The notes beneath the pieces are model-generated. The model worked only from the letters and a program-made list of their open reading frames with translations. It ran no database searches and was not told where the DNA came from. Positions 34,090-44,319 of a stretch of DNA of 64,000 nt are shown here, piece after piece (within the stretch, counting starts at the first letter, position 1; every line of letters begins with the position of its first letter). Source of the DNA: Acinetobacter parvus DSM 16617 = CIP 108168 (GTDB lineage: Bacteria > Pseudomonadota > Gammaproteobacteria > Pseudomonadales > Moraxellaceae). Both the position numbers and the translations under genes were made by a program. The stretch lies in the NCBI RefSeq assembly GCF_000368025.1, contig NZ_KB849210.1:90229-154228 (forward strand), given 5' to 3'.

Positions 34090-35901
34090 TTATAATCCAG
34101 CAAAATTGATCTTTTGTACTAAACCACTACGGCGAACTGTTCGAATTGTAAGCGCCTGTTGCAAGGTGCCTGAATCGGCCAGAATACTGACCACTTTTTT
34201 TGCGCGCGTCACTGCGGTATAAATCAGTTCCTGACTCAGTAACTTCTCTGCGGGGGCATCCAGAACAATCGCGGTATGGGTAAATTCAGAGCCCTGTGAT
34301 TTGTGAATGGTGAGCGCAAATGCAGTTTGCATGTTACGAGGTAAGCGGTGTGCAGCAATCCATTTATCCAGACTTGGAAAATACACCTCAAACTGCTGAG
34401 ATTGGCTTCTATGTTTAAAACAAATGCCAATGTCTCCATTGGAGATTCCAAGCTGATAGTCGTTGTAGGTCATCATCACGGGACGGCCCACATACCAGTC
34501 GCCCACCGCAATCTGTTTAAGCTGCTGATTGAGCCACTGTTCAGCATAACGGTTCAGTTGCTGCAATCCCAGTTGCCCATGTCGAACGGCGGTTAAAATT
34601 CGGTAATCATCAAATGCGTGTATCACCTGCTGGATATACGGTTCTGGTTCATCGCCCTGCACATAGTGTTGCAGTGCCTCAACATAGCCCTGAAACCCAT
34701 ACATCAGCTTTTGTTGATAGGGTTCAATTTCGAACTCACCATACTTGGGCAAATATTCCAGTTGAATAAAGTCTGACATGTCTTTGGATAATGCAATCGG
34801 TTGCAAGCTGCTAGGTGCAGCAATCTCCTGTTGCAGTCTGGTCAATACCTGAGCATGTTGTGTTGGCTGCTGCTGGGCCTGAATAAATCTTGCCAACTGT
34901 CCAATTTTTGCCTCACCCGCAAAACGGCGGCTTTTTTGCAACCGGACACGGTTTTCAGCCAAGCCCTGCACCTGCTGTAAGTCTGCAAGTACAGAACCCA
35001 CATCCACAGAAGCCAGCTGATTGGCATCACCCAGTAAAATAATGCGGCAGTTTTCAGGCACCGCCTCAAACAACAGGGTTGCCAGATTCAAGTCCAGCAT
35101 GGAGGCTTCATCCACCACTATCACATCATAGGGCAAAGGCTGCTTTTGATGAAAACGTGGGATCTGCCGATTGCCTATACCCAGCAAACGGTGCAGGGTC
35201 TGGGTGCTTTGGTGGCGCAGTTCATCGGTGACCAATCCCGACTCAAGCAGCTTGGGGTCATTCAATGAATGTTGCAAGGCCTCCTGCATACGCTGGGCTG
35301 CCTTGCCTGTCGGTGCCGCCATCGCAATGCGCAGGTCAGGAATCATCTGGTTCAGTACCGCGATAATACGAGCCAGCGTATAGGTTTTGCCTGTTCCTGG
35401 CCCCCCTGTAATGATACTCAACCATTGCTGCATCACCATTTTAAGGGCGGCCTGCTGATGTTCATCGCTGAGCAAGTGCTGATAAGGTGCTGTATCGAGC
35501 AACTGAATCGTTTGTCGCTTTAATCGACAAATCTGATCAGCTAGGCGTTGTTCCAGTTGCCAATATCGGTATAATGCCAAGCCCTGCTGATCGTGGACGC
35601 ATGGGGCAACGTGAGTGCCTGCAACATCGCTGCAAACCACCAGATCGCCCAGCGCCTCAAGCTGTGCTGGATTTGCCTCAATACAACTGTCGCCTTGCAG
35701 GCTGGCCTCAATCAGTTGCTGTAGCATTTGCGCCGCGCCAACTGCCTGAGCTGATTGGGAAAATGGTGCCTGTGTGAGATAGCTACTCCACATCTCAAGC
35801 CAGCCCGCCGTTGCTGACTGATTATTTACCTGTTTGTCCACAGAGTTATCCTCAAACTTACCCACACGCTTGTCCACAAGGTTATAAACATGCTTATCCA
35901 C
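34090..35901 (-). CDS. recD: Exodeoxyribonuclease V alpha subunit
   Basis: The frame of 603 residues has the Walker A motif ITGGPGTGKTYTLARI near residue 165, DEASMLDLNL, LLGDANQLASVDVGSVLADLQ, and the final helicase motifs AFALTIHKSQGSEF and YTAVTRAK. RecD is the 5'-3' motor of RecBCD. The first 30 residues are a degenerate tetrapeptide repeat (VDKR, VDKQ type) encoded by DnaA-box-like DNA. A GTG at 35901 has no ribosome binding site. Translation may really start at Met37 (35793), which begins the typical RecD domain. It follows recB by 39 bases, or 147 with the later start. Confidence 0.95.
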   Translation of the reverse strand: MDKHVYNLVDKRVGKFEDNSVDKQVNNQSATAGWLEMWSSYLTQAPFSQSAQAVGAAQMLQQLIEASLQGDSCIEANPAQLEALGDLVVCSDVAGTHVAPCVHDQQGLALYRYWQLEQRLADQICRLKRQTIQLLDTAPYQHLLSDEHQQAALKMVMQQWLSIITGGPGTGKTYTLARIIAVLNQMIPDLRIAMAAPTGKAAQRMQEALQHSLNDPKLLESGLVTDELRHQSTQTLHRLLGIGNRQIPRFHQKQPLPYDVIVVDEASMLDLNLATLLFEAVPENCRIILLGDANQLASVDVGSVLADLQQVQGLAENRVRLQKSRRFAGEAKIGQLARFIQAQQQPTQHAQVLTRLQQEIAAPSSLQPIALSKDMSDFIQLEYLPKYGEFEIEPYQQKLMYGFQGYVEALQHYVQGDEPEPYIQQVIHAFDDYRILTAVRHGQLGLQQLNRYAEQWLNQQLKQIAVGDWYVGRPVMMTYNDYQLGISNGDIGICFKHRSQSQQFEVYFPSLDKWIAAHRLPRNMQTAFALTIHKSQGSEFTHTAIVLDAPAEKLLSQELIYTAVTRAKKVVSILADSGTLQQALTIRTVRRSGLVQKINFAGL

Positions 35902-35905
35902 ATAG
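35822..35905. repeat. Seven 12-bp tandem repeats resembling DnaA boxes
   Basis: Units start at 35822, 35834, 35846, 35858, 35870, 35882 and 35894, each close to TTATCCACA plus three bases. The last is an exact DnaA box; those at 35834, 35858 and 35870 (TTGTCCACA, TTACCCACA, TTGTCCACA) differ at one position. All face the same way and are in strict 12-bp phase. A 40-bp AT-rich stretch follows at 35906-35945. Confidence 0.75.
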
Positions 35906-35940
35906 TAAGCTACTGTTTAATCTAAATTAATTACTTTTAT

Positions 35941-38900
35941 CTACATTGGTTTACCCATTTTATCCTCAGAGAAGTATCCGAGGACGGCATCCAGACGCAA
36001 GATAAATTCATCATCAGGTTTCCAGTACATATAGCCCTGCTGCGCCTGTCCATTCATGCCACGCAAATACAGATAGGATGCCCCACCCAGATGCTGCTCA
36101 ATCTGATAATTCTGTAGTTTCACGCTCAGATAGCGGTGCAGTGCCACCAGATACAAGGCCGCCTGTAACCAGTAGCTCGACAGCGACATACTATCTGCAA
36201 TTTGGCTAGGCTGGTAATCTGCCTGTTCAGCGCCCAGATAGTTACTTTTATAATCAGCAATGTGATAACGCTGACCGTCAAAATAGACCAAGTCAATAGA
36301 GCCATTTAAGTAACGGGCAGATTTCGCCTCCAGTAATTCAGGCATGCTGATGCCATATTCTGTGAACAGTTGCTGTACGCGCTGCATGGCCAGCACACGA
36401 TCCGACAAGGCCAGATAAAATGGACATTCCGACAGATATTGTCCTGTCAGCAATTGTTTTAATTGGAAACCATCGTTCAGTGGCGTGGCCAATACCTCAC
36501 CCAACCATACCGCAATCCATTGGTATAGTTGCTGCTCTGAATTTTCCCGTGCTGGAAAGTGATTCTGGTATTGATCCAGCAAGTCAAACCATAAGCCTTG
36601 ATAGGTATTCTTAAAACGGCGGCGGATTTCCTCAACCCATGTTTCAGGTCGCTGAAAATCAATCTGCTCAAAAATCTCATGCAGGAAATTTCCAGCCAGT
36701 GTTCCTTTCGGAAAATATTGCTTAATCCACGCGATTGGTTGGGAAACAGGCGCAAATGCTGTCAGTATAACGTTTAGCTCATCTTCAGCCTGATCAAAGT
36801 TCTGCTCAATATTGGCCAGACGATCCGCATGACTGGCCTTGTGTCTTAAATGCTGTGCCAGATAACTGAAGCTGGTCTTGCCTCGTGCATAAAAACGCTG
36901 CATAGGTAAAGGCTGAGCAGAAAGTGGGATTCTTTGTTGGGTCTGTTGCTGGCGGTGGAGAGCCTGTGGTCGTTCCAAAACCAGAGCTTCATCCAGACAG
37001 TGTGGATGCTGGAATGCCTCACCCTGATTCTTCCAGAATGCCAATCCTGAAAGTTTGTTCTTATCTCCCTTTTCAGGTTCAAACACCGCATAGACCCGAT
37101 GACTGGCACGGGTCAGCGCCACATACCACAAACGGTTCTGCTCAGCCTGCGCCCGTTGCTGGTGCTGATCCAGCTCATTCTGTTGCAGAAAGTTTTTATC
37201 CGCAATCGCCACCACGCGTTGCATTCGGGTCTGCCCTGTTTCTGGTAACTGGATTTCCGTGGTTGAAAAATTTAAAGCCTCTTTTTTTGAGTCTGGTGCT
37301 GCTTTATTTGCTCCAAGTAAAAAGACGATTTTAAATTCCAAACCCTTGGACTGGTGGATAGTCATTAACTGCACCCCAGCTTCACTGGAAAGCTTATGTT
37401 CCAGCTCCCATTCACGGTCACTTGGTGAATTGAGCTGCTTTAAATACCAGTGATAGAGGTTTTGTGCCCCCTGCACATGCTCGCTGTGCTGACTCAGGAT
37501 ATCAGTGAGATGGCGCAGATTGACCACTGCCCGTTCATTGTCCTTGCTCTGGGTGGCAACCAGTTGCTGCCAAATTTCAAATTGATTTAAACAACGTTGC
37601 CATGCCGATAAAAAGCCCTGATTCAGCCACATCTCACGGATGTCATCGAATTGCTGGATATAATGGCTCAGACCCTCTGGACTTTGTTCTAAGGCCAATA
37701 ATCGAGCCAGATCAAAGCCAAATAAACGGCTGAGTAAAGCCCGTTTGAGCTTGGCTTCATCATAAGGATCAAGCAACGCCGTGAGTAAAGCGCCTATATC
37801 CTGTGCAATCTTTGAGTCAAACACACTGCGCTTTGAGGGACGATTCACACGAATTCCCAAGTATTCCAGTGCATATTGAACCTCGTCCAGTTGTCGGTGG
37901 CTACGGGAAAGCACCGCAATATCATCTTCACAAATGGCTTTGCGTATCTCACCATCCAGGCATAGCTGCTGCAAATGCGCCTGATTCAATAAGCTTTGAA
38001 TTTTCCAGGCCACTTGAGTCGCTTGCTCATTGCCCTCTTGCAGTTGCAGCCAGCGCAACGGTGCTAGATTGAACTGTTCCTTGTCAATCAGGGCAGGATG
38101 TGGACGTGAACCAGCCTGAATTGGGTCATAGATCACCTGCTCGCCAAAATCCATTTGCCGCTGAAACAGCACATCAACCACTTCAACCAGTTCTTTGACC
38201 GAACGGTGGTTGTGGATCAGTTTATATTCACGCCCCTGCTTCGCCATAATATCCTGATAGGCATTCAGGAATGTCAGCATGTCGCCGCCACGGAAGCCAT
38301 AAATCGCCTGTTTACGGTCACCCACCATAATCATGCAACCTTTTTGGTAACGCTGTGGATGCCGCCAGATGCTCGCCAGCATATCATCCTGATCCTGATT
38401 GGTATCCTGAAACTCATCGACCAGAATTAAGGGATAACGTGCCTGTACAAATACCGCAAAATGTTGTCCCTGTTCGCCCTTTAAGGCATCTGACAGGGTT
38501 TTGATCTGCTGGGCAAAAGTGGTTTCACCTTTTTGTTGCAACACTTGAGGCAAACGCTTTTTGACTTGCTGACAAAGATGAAACTGTAAATAGGTATTGA
38601 ATTGATCTAAATCATTTTGAATTTTAAGTTTCATCTCCCAAATATCTTTTAATAACTGAATCAAAGGATGCTGGTAAAAACAGTCCTGAATACTTTGATC
38701 ACATTTATTAAAAATACTGCTTCGAGCTCGTCCTTTAGAATCTAAAAATAAAACATCGACGTCTTTGAACGCGTTTTGATCAAAATAGATATTTATGCCC
38801 TGCTCTTGAATTTGCTGAGCCAGCCGAACTAAGCCTGTTTGAAAAATGAAATGAAAACGATCTTTTGCAAAAGCATTTTTATTAATAAACTTATAATATG

Positions 38901-39669
38901 CACCATTGAGTAGATAATAATCCTGTAATTCTTGTAAGTACTGCGAAGAAGTTACTGCGAACTGATGCAAGCATGATTCAAACGCAACGGTGCTAAACAC
39001 AGGCAAATCTACTTGTTTCAAATGTGCTGAACTAAAATTCAAACTTTCTTCAACCACTTTAATATACTGATCTACGCTCTTTAGTTGCTGACTCATATAT
39101 AAAAAATCAATCACCTGTTGTGGCTGCGACTGAATCCATTCGCGTAACACATCATGAATCAGTTGGCGGGTATAGCTCTTGGCATCCTCAGTGATTTGGG
39201 CACGTTCAATCTTGCCACTTTCAAAGGCAAACTCGCGCAACAGCTTCTGGCTAAAGCTGTCCAGTGTCCCGACAAACAGCTCGTCCAGTTGGTCAATCAC
39301 AAGTTTTAGCCGTTCACAGGCATAGGCGATACGTGGCGCAAAGGTTTTTAACACATGCTGTTTCAGTGGATCAGTTTCCTGCTCCGCCTGCATGTGAATA
39401 TCAGTTTCCAGTACGCTGCGTAACGGTTCCAGATACTGCTGAATCTCCACCAGACGCAAACGGATACGGCTTTTTAGCTCGGCGGCGGCAGCACGGGTAA
39501 ACGTGGTGGCAATGACCTGATTCGGCAGGTATTTTTCCAGAAAAATCCGCACCATCAAACTGGATAAGGTATAGGTTTTGCCTGTTCCAGCCGAGGCCTC
39601 AATCAGGTGCAGCCCCTCAAACTGAATATCCCGAATCGGTTGATAAGACACTGGATATTTTGAGTTCAT
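35941..39669 (-). CDS. recB: Exodeoxyribonuclease V beta subunit
   Basis: The protein of 1242 residues has Walker A EASAGTGKTYTLSSLMVRIF near residue 24, LILVDEFQDTNQDQDDML, GDRKQAIYGFRGGDM, MTIHQSKGLEFKIVFL and LWYVALTRASHRVYAVF. The C-terminal nuclease carries YHIADYKSNYLG near residue 1138 with the catalytic D-x-K. RecB is the 3'-5' motor and nuclease of RecBCD, used in double-strand break repair and phage DNA degradation. GGAG inside the end of recC precedes its ATG, and the genes are 3 bases apart. Confidence 0.97.
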   Translation of the reverse strand: MNSKYPVSYQPIRDIQFEGLHLIEASAGTGKTYTLSSLMVRIFLEKYLPNQVIATTFTRAAAAELKSRIRLRLVEIQQYLEPLRSVLETDIHMQAEQETDPLKQHVLKTFAPRIAYACERLKLVIDQLDELFVGTLDSFSQKLLREFAFESGKIERAQITEDAKSYTRQLIHDVLREWIQSQPQQVIDFLYMSQQLKSVDQYIKVVEESLNFSSAHLKQVDLPVFSTVAFESCLHQFAVTSSQYLQELQDYYLLNGAYYKFINKNAFAKDRFHFIFQTGLVRLAQQIQEQGINIYFDQNAFKDVDVLFLDSKGRARSSIFNKCDQSIQDCFYQHPLIQLLKDIWEMKLKIQNDLDQFNTYLQFHLCQQVKKRLPQVLQQKGETTFAQQIKTLSDALKGEQGQHFAVFVQARYPLILVDEFQDTNQDQDDMLASIWRHPQRYQKGCMIMVGDRKQAIYGFRGGDMLTFLNAYQDIMAKQGREYKLIHNHRSVKELVEVVDVLFQRQMDFGEQVIYDPIQAGSRPHPALIDKEQFNLAPLRWLQLQEGNEQATQVAWKIQSLLNQAHLQQLCLDGEIRKAICEDDIAVLSRSHRQLDEVQYALEYLGIRVNRPSKRSVFDSKIAQDIGALLTALLDPYDEAKLKRALLSRLFGFDLARLLALEQSPEGLSHYIQQFDDIREMWLNQGFLSAWQRCLNQFEIWQQLVATQSKDNERAVVNLRHLTDILSQHSEHVQGAQNLYHWYLKQLNSPSDREWELEHKLSSEAGVQLMTIHQSKGLEFKIVFLLGANKAAPDSKKEALNFSTTEIQLPETGQTRMQRVVAIADKNFLQQNELDQHQQRAQAEQNRLWYVALTRASHRVYAVFEPEKGDKNKLSGLAFWKNQGEAFQHPHCLDEALVLERPQALHRQQQTQQRIPLSAQPLPMQRFYARGKTSFSYLAQHLRHKASHADRLANIEQNFDQAEDELNVILTAFAPVSQPIAWIKQYFPKGTLAGNFLHEIFEQIDFQRPETWVEEIRRRFKNTYQGLWFDLLDQYQNHFPARENSEQQLYQWIAVWLGEVLATPLNDGFQLKQLLTGQYLSECPFYLALSDRVLAMQRVQQLFTEYGISMPELLEAKSARYLNGSIDLVYFDGQRYHIADYKSNYLGAEQADYQPSQIADSMSLSSYWLQAALYLVALHRYLSVKLQNYQIEQHLGGASYLYLRGMNGQAQQGYMYWKPDDEFILRLDAVLGYFSEDKMGKPM

Positions 39670-39672
39670 GTC

Positions 39673-42600
39673 TTACTCCACACGTAAAAATTCAAAAATA
39701 GGCTGGTATAAGGCATGGGAATAATGATCACAGGCATAGTGCAACAATGCACTTGCATCCTGTTCCTGCAAAAGGAACTGCCAGTCACGATGCAATTTAC
39801 ACGCTTCATTTTGAGCCATATCAAAACCAGAAAAATCACCTGTATCATTCCAATCTTTTAAAACCTGTTTTTGGCTGTCTTCAACCAGAACCCATCGAGA
39901 CTCCTGCTCAACCCATTGGTGGGAATTGCCTTTTTCCATTGGCTTTAAGATCAAGGCTGCGGGTAACACCACAGGCTGTTGCTGCGCCTCTTGCCATAGT
40001 TGCAACCAGTGCTTTAAATAGTGTTTCGCCTGTTCGGAACCCAGCCCCTCACAAATCACGGTTTGGTCACTAAATACCACGATACGGCGTTTTTCTGTAG
40101 CGGAGTCATCGTTCAGCAGAGCCAGCCACAACAAATACTCCAGCCAGACCTTAACAAAACGTTTAGCCCGCGCACTCGACGCTTCCAGACTAACCCAGTC
40201 CTGTACATTCTGTTTTGGCGTGACACAAACCATTTGTAGTTGTTTTGAGATACGCCAGACCCGTTGTGTGGTGAGTGTCGGGGCTGCCGCATACTGCTGT
40301 AAACGTTCAAGCAAGCGCTGTTGCTCTAAGCGGCTTTGCTGCCATGCACTGTGCTGTACCTTTCCAACAGGGAGTTGATCCTGCAAGATGCCAGCCGAGG
40401 TCTGCTCATCCTGCTGCTGTAGAAAATGGCGAATAGCATATTTCCCCAAACCATCCAGCAATAACGGTTCAGTTTGATCCACCAGTTCGGTTGCCGTTAA
40501 ATTTTCCACCCCCAGGGTTTTTAAATACAAACGCGCGGGGAACGCCACATCCTGAATCCATTGCTGGCTATTTAGAATCAGCATCTCATCATGTTCAACA
40601 GGATAACGGGTATTCACCCATGCCTGCCGCTCTCCTTTGACCTGCTGAATCTGTGAAGCGACCTTAAACCATTGATCTTGGAAGCGCACAGGTCGATCCG
40701 AAACAAAGCCGAGTGGATCGAATGGTTGTAGACGATGTAAATGATACAGCGGATAAAGCTGTGGTGGGATTTGTAATGCCTCCAATCCAGCTAAATCCGC
40801 TTCTGATAAAGGAGGCCTATCTTCACTGCTAGTCGGTTTTACAATCAACGCCAAATGATCTCGAAAAGCCTGCAAAATAGTGGAGGGTTCACGCACCTCC
40901 CCATCATTGACATCAAAGCCATTATAAAACAGCCAGAGTTGCTCCTCCGCCAAAAGCACTGCATCCAGAAAGGCCCCCTGATCATCTTCCAGACGAGAAC
41001 GGTCACCCAATTGCTGACGTAATGCATCCATTAAGTCAAAGGGAATATGCGCATCCCGATTGGGAAACTTGCCTGTATCCATATTAAGCAGCACAATCAG
41101 ACGATAAGGAATCGGGCGAATCTGTCCAATCTGACTAAAGGTAATTTGCCCTGTTGGTTCAACCTGTGCTGACTGGCTTTGCAGCGTCCGTTGAATTTCC
41201 TCAATGATATACGGCAACGGCAGAGTAATCTGGCGCAAATGGGTTTCAGCATCATCATAATAACTCGCCAGAGTCAGCATACGCTCCTGCTTTTGCACAA
41301 TCTCACGCACGGCCTTTAGGGCAACAATATCGGCTTGCTCAAACTCCTGAATATCATCCTTGAGCTTTTTCAGCCAGTCCTCAACAGGTGACTGCTGCCC
41401 CAACTCATGCGCAATCAGCCAATTGCGTCGGATAGATAAATCCTGATAAATCTGGATCAAGATTCCAATCAGCTCAAAATCATCTGGCTGCACCTGTGCA
41501 TAGCTCAGTATATCCTGCACCAACACATGCGCTGGCACAGCAATTCCCAATGCCAGACGATCCAGCGCAAATTTAAAGCTATAACGATAGTCCTGATCGT
41601 TGGCACTCAGGCTCTGTTTTAAATGTTCAGCGTCCAGACCACGCTTAAAGCCTGCATCACTCAACAAGTCCAGCATCCGTTGTGCCTGGGTATAGTCCAG
41701 GCCATAACGCTGCTGTGTCGCAGACAGATTGAGCCAGTCGGCAAAATCATCATGGGCAAAGCGTCCCTGTGTAAGCTGCAAACGCCCCAGCACCGCACGC
41801 CATGCATTCAGGGCATCCAGTGAAGCCACGCCTGCAATCTTGACGGGCAGAAACACTTCATGCTCATTGGGAACAGCAGGGAATACACTACGAATCAAAG
41901 GCTCAAGCTCAGCCAGATTGGGTGCAAGCACCAGCACATCACTAGGACGGCGAGCAACGGAATCTGGCTGCGATAACCAATGGGTCAACTGCTCCTTGAG
42001 TACCTCAAGCTGACGCAAACTGGAATGGCAGACATGCAACTGAATCGACTCATCATTCGATGCAAGCTCATATTGCCCTGCCTGAGGTTCTGCCAGATAA
42101 AAAATATCGGACTGGACTTTACCCAGTAAGGTTTCTGGAAAATAATCAACAAAGAGATCTTCCCAAATTCCTTCTTCCCCTCCTGCAAGTTGTGACAATA
42201 AAGAGAAATGGTCACGTGCCTGTTTGCCCAAACGAGTTAATAAAGGATGTCGTGATTCACGACTTAAGGCATTAAATTCTAAATTAAATTGCTCAAAAAA
42301 GTTCTGGATTTCCGCATCACTCGCATTAGGATTTTTGGCAATAAAACGTTCCTTAACACCCAAATCATAACGCTGTTTCCACAGTGGATCGACACTGTCC
42401 GCCCAATATTCCTGCGAGGGGTTATAGTGCAAAATCAACACATCCAAATACTGCCCCAGACGGCGTAAAAATTGCAGTTGGCTGGGTGGCAAGTCCAGCA
42501 GGGTAAACACAATCACCCGATCTGGCAGCTGTGCCAATGCACGCTGGCGGGTCTGTGGATTGTCCAGAATCCGCCAGAAATCGGCATCAATACTTTGCAT

Positions 42601-43311
42601 CTCCTCAAAGTCGGCATGAAAATAGTTTTGCCATAGCCAGCGTTGCCACGCTTCTAGTTGCTGGGTCTGGTTGAGGCTAAATGCGGACATCTGCTGGTCA
42701 GTTTGCGAGATTAGCCGTTCAATATCCAGCGGATGATCTTGCCCCCATGCCGACAGCCAGTTGCTTGCACAGCGGCAAACGCCCGTACATCCCCGTTGAC
42801 AATGACCGCGATAAATCATGTAGTTATTAAACAGCTGCGAAACTTGCTCCGCCACCCAATACAGCATACTTTGTTTTTTTAGTTGTTTTTCTGTGCCGTG
42901 CTGCAACTGGTCGGCACTGTCATAAATCCGTTGCACAATTGAATATAAAGGGTGCTCATTCACAACAGTATTCTGTTCGGGTTGAATAAAAGGCTGTAAA
43001 GCTTGATGAATACGCCACTTTAAAATCAAACGCGGAATATTGGCCTTACGGACTTGTTCTTTATTCTCCAACACTTGTTGATAGGCATACCACTGGAAAC
43101 CACGAATTCTTTGATGGAATTGATAGTTGGCCGTCATACCCTGCTGTTCAGCAATTTTCTGGGTCAGCCACTGCTCCTGGGCAGGACTCGGCACAATAAA
43201 ATGCTGGGTTTTAAACACCTGAAACGGGGAGGCACTGGGTTGGGTAATGGATGCCATCACACCTTGCAATAACACATCAAGGCGTTGACTCTGAATAACA
43301 TGAATACCCAT
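39673..43311 (-). CDS. recC: Exodeoxyribonuclease V gamma subunit
   Basis: The protein of 1212 residues starts MGIHVIQSQRLDVLLQGVMA and has FIVPSPAQEQWLTQKIAEQQG, VLVLAPNLAELEPLIRSVFP and IVLLNMDTGKFPNRDAHIPFDLM. These fit RecC, an inactive SF1-like scaffold that splits the strands and recognises Chi. RecC is about 90 residues longer than the E. coli protein. A CRGCTGVCRCAS-type cysteine cluster lies near residues 168-185. It is the first gene of recC-recB-recD and is divergent from a DUF697-like gene. Confidence 0.95.
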   Translation of the reverse strand: MGIHVIQSQRLDVLLQGVMASITQPSASPFQVFKTQHFIVPSPAQEQWLTQKIAEQQGMTANYQFHQRIRGFQWYAYQQVLENKEQVRKANIPRLILKWRIHQALQPFIQPEQNTVVNEHPLYSIVQRIYDSADQLQHGTEKQLKKQSMLYWVAEQVSQLFNNYMIYRGHCQRGCTGVCRCASNWLSAWGQDHPLDIERLISQTDQQMSAFSLNQTQQLEAWQRWLWQNYFHADFEEMQSIDADFWRILDNPQTRQRALAQLPDRVIVFTLLDLPPSQLQFLRRLGQYLDVLILHYNPSQEYWADSVDPLWKQRYDLGVKERFIAKNPNASDAEIQNFFEQFNLEFNALSRESRHPLLTRLGKQARDHFSLLSQLAGGEEGIWEDLFVDYFPETLLGKVQSDIFYLAEPQAGQYELASNDESIQLHVCHSSLRQLEVLKEQLTHWLSQPDSVARRPSDVLVLAPNLAELEPLIRSVFPAVPNEHEVFLPVKIAGVASLDALNAWRAVLGRLQLTQGRFAHDDFADWLNLSATQQRYGLDYTQAQRMLDLLSDAGFKRGLDAEHLKQSLSANDQDYRYSFKFALDRLALGIAVPAHVLVQDILSYAQVQPDDFELIGILIQIYQDLSIRRNWLIAHELGQQSPVEDWLKKLKDDIQEFEQADIVALKAVREIVQKQERMLTLASYYDDAETHLRQITLPLPYIIEEIQRTLQSQSAQVEPTGQITFSQIGQIRPIPYRLIVLLNMDTGKFPNRDAHIPFDLMDALRQQLGDRSRLEDDQGAFLDAVLLAEEQLWLFYNGFDVNDGEVREPSTILQAFRDHLALIVKPTSSEDRPPLSEADLAGLEALQIPPQLYPLYHLHRLQPFDPLGFVSDRPVRFQDQWFKVASQIQQVKGERQAWVNTRYPVEHDEMLILNSQQWIQDVAFPARLYLKTLGVENLTATELVDQTEPLLLDGLGKYAIRHFLQQQDEQTSAGILQDQLPVGKVQHSAWQQSRLEQQRLLERLQQYAAAPTLTTQRVWRISKQLQMVCVTPKQNVQDWVSLEASSARAKRFVKVWLEYLLWLALLNDDSATEKRRIVVFSDQTVICEGLGSEQAKHYLKHWLQLWQEAQQQPVVLPAALILKPMEKGNSHQWVEQESRWVLVEDSQKQVLKDWNDTGDFSGFDMAQNEACKLHRDWQFLLQEQDASALLHYACDHYSHALYQPIFEFLRVE

Positions 43312-43493
43312 CCGTTAATACAACCTCATCAATAAACGACTATTTTGATACATAAAAATAAGTAGATAATCATCACTATACAAGCTTGTGGAACTATGTC
43401 ACGTTAAACACAGCATGAAATAAAAAATTTTTGAAATTCACCATTTAATGCGCTTGAATATACGACCAAGAGATAGACTTTAGGTATAACTTT

Positions 43494-44000
43494 ATGAAAA
43501 TTGAAAAAATTCCTGATTCAATTGACCCAGGCTTAAATCTGGAACAAATCCGTGATGAATGTCTGGCGCGTACCAAGAAGACCGCCTACTGCTCTGCTGG
43601 CGCGGCCATTGTCCCCATTCCATTTTTCGATGTGGTGGTTGATTTAGGCATGCTCACGCAGATCATTCCTGATATTAATGCACGTTTTGGCCTGGCACCT
43701 GAACATATCAGCGTTTATGACCCAGAGACCAAGAAAGTTCACTGGGATGAACTGCGTAAACGTGGCTTCGAGTTGTCAGGTTTTGTGGTGGCACGTACCG
43801 CAATGAAAAAAACATTTAATGGTTTTTTCACCAAGATTGCCACCAAACAGGTGACTAAATTCATTCCTCTGGGTGGGCAACTGGTGGCGGCCAGCCTTGG
43901 CTACTTTATGATGCGTAAAATCACCGAGGCACATATTCAGGACTGCTACACACTTGCAAAACGGATTCAGCAAAAAAGCCGTAGTACGATTGTAGCTTAA
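43494..44000 (+). CDS. DUF697-like small helical protein
   Basis: The protein of 168 residues has ECLARTKKTAYCSAGAAIVPIPFFDVVVDLGMLTQIIPDIN and later FTKIATKQVTKFIPLGGQLVAASLGYFMMRKI. The paired segments with PIP-x-D and a hydrophobic C-terminal helix resemble DUF697, found in YcjF and fused to some GTPases. It has no GTPase motif of its own. AGGT precedes the ATG. It is divergent from recC and not in an obvious operon. The function is unknown and the family call is tentative. Confidence 0.5.
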   Translation: MKIEKIPDSIDPGLNLEQIRDECLARTKKTAYCSAGAAIVPIPFFDVVVDLGMLTQIIPDINARFGLAPEHISVYDPETKKVHWDELRKRGFELSGFVVARTAMKKTFNGFFTKIATKQVTKFIPLGGQLVAASLGYFMMRKITEAHIQDCYTLAKRIQQKSRSTIVA

Positions 44001-44040
44001 AACATGAACATGACTGATCAGCCGACTATCAGTGATTCAG

Positions 44041-44298
44041 TCATTTCATCGAGTGTGTTAAATCGGCACAATCTTCAGCCTGAGCTTGTGTCATGACTCT
44101 TTTGCCTTGAATAATGGTTATTCTTTCTGCTGTTAATTCTCCATTTTCCCATATACATGAAATACTTGTCTTGCCCTCATCAGAGGGATGAACACCATAA
44201 ATCATATACAGATAAAATCCAATAAAAAAAACAAAAGCGAGCAGAAATATGGAGCTTAAAATTAATCCTATTTTTAACAATTTTTTCCACATATTCAT
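44041..44298 (-). CDS. Small single-pass membrane protein, unknown
   Basis: The protein of 85 residues starts MNMWKKLLKIGLILSSIFLL with a hydrophobic segment to about residue 33. The rest is probably periplasmic and has two cysteines (ISCIWENGEL and AEDCADLTHS) that could form a disulfide. GATGAG lies before the ATG. It lies 21 bases downstream of the polyphosphate phosphotransferase gene on the same strand. The family is not recognised. Confidence 0.6.
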   Translation of the reverse strand: MNMWKKLLKIGLILSSIFLLAFVFFIGFYLYMIYGVHPSDEGKTSISCIWENGELTAERITIIQGKRVMTQAQAEDCADLTHSMK

Positions 44299-44319
44299 GA
44301 ACTCATCAGAAGTTTAGTC

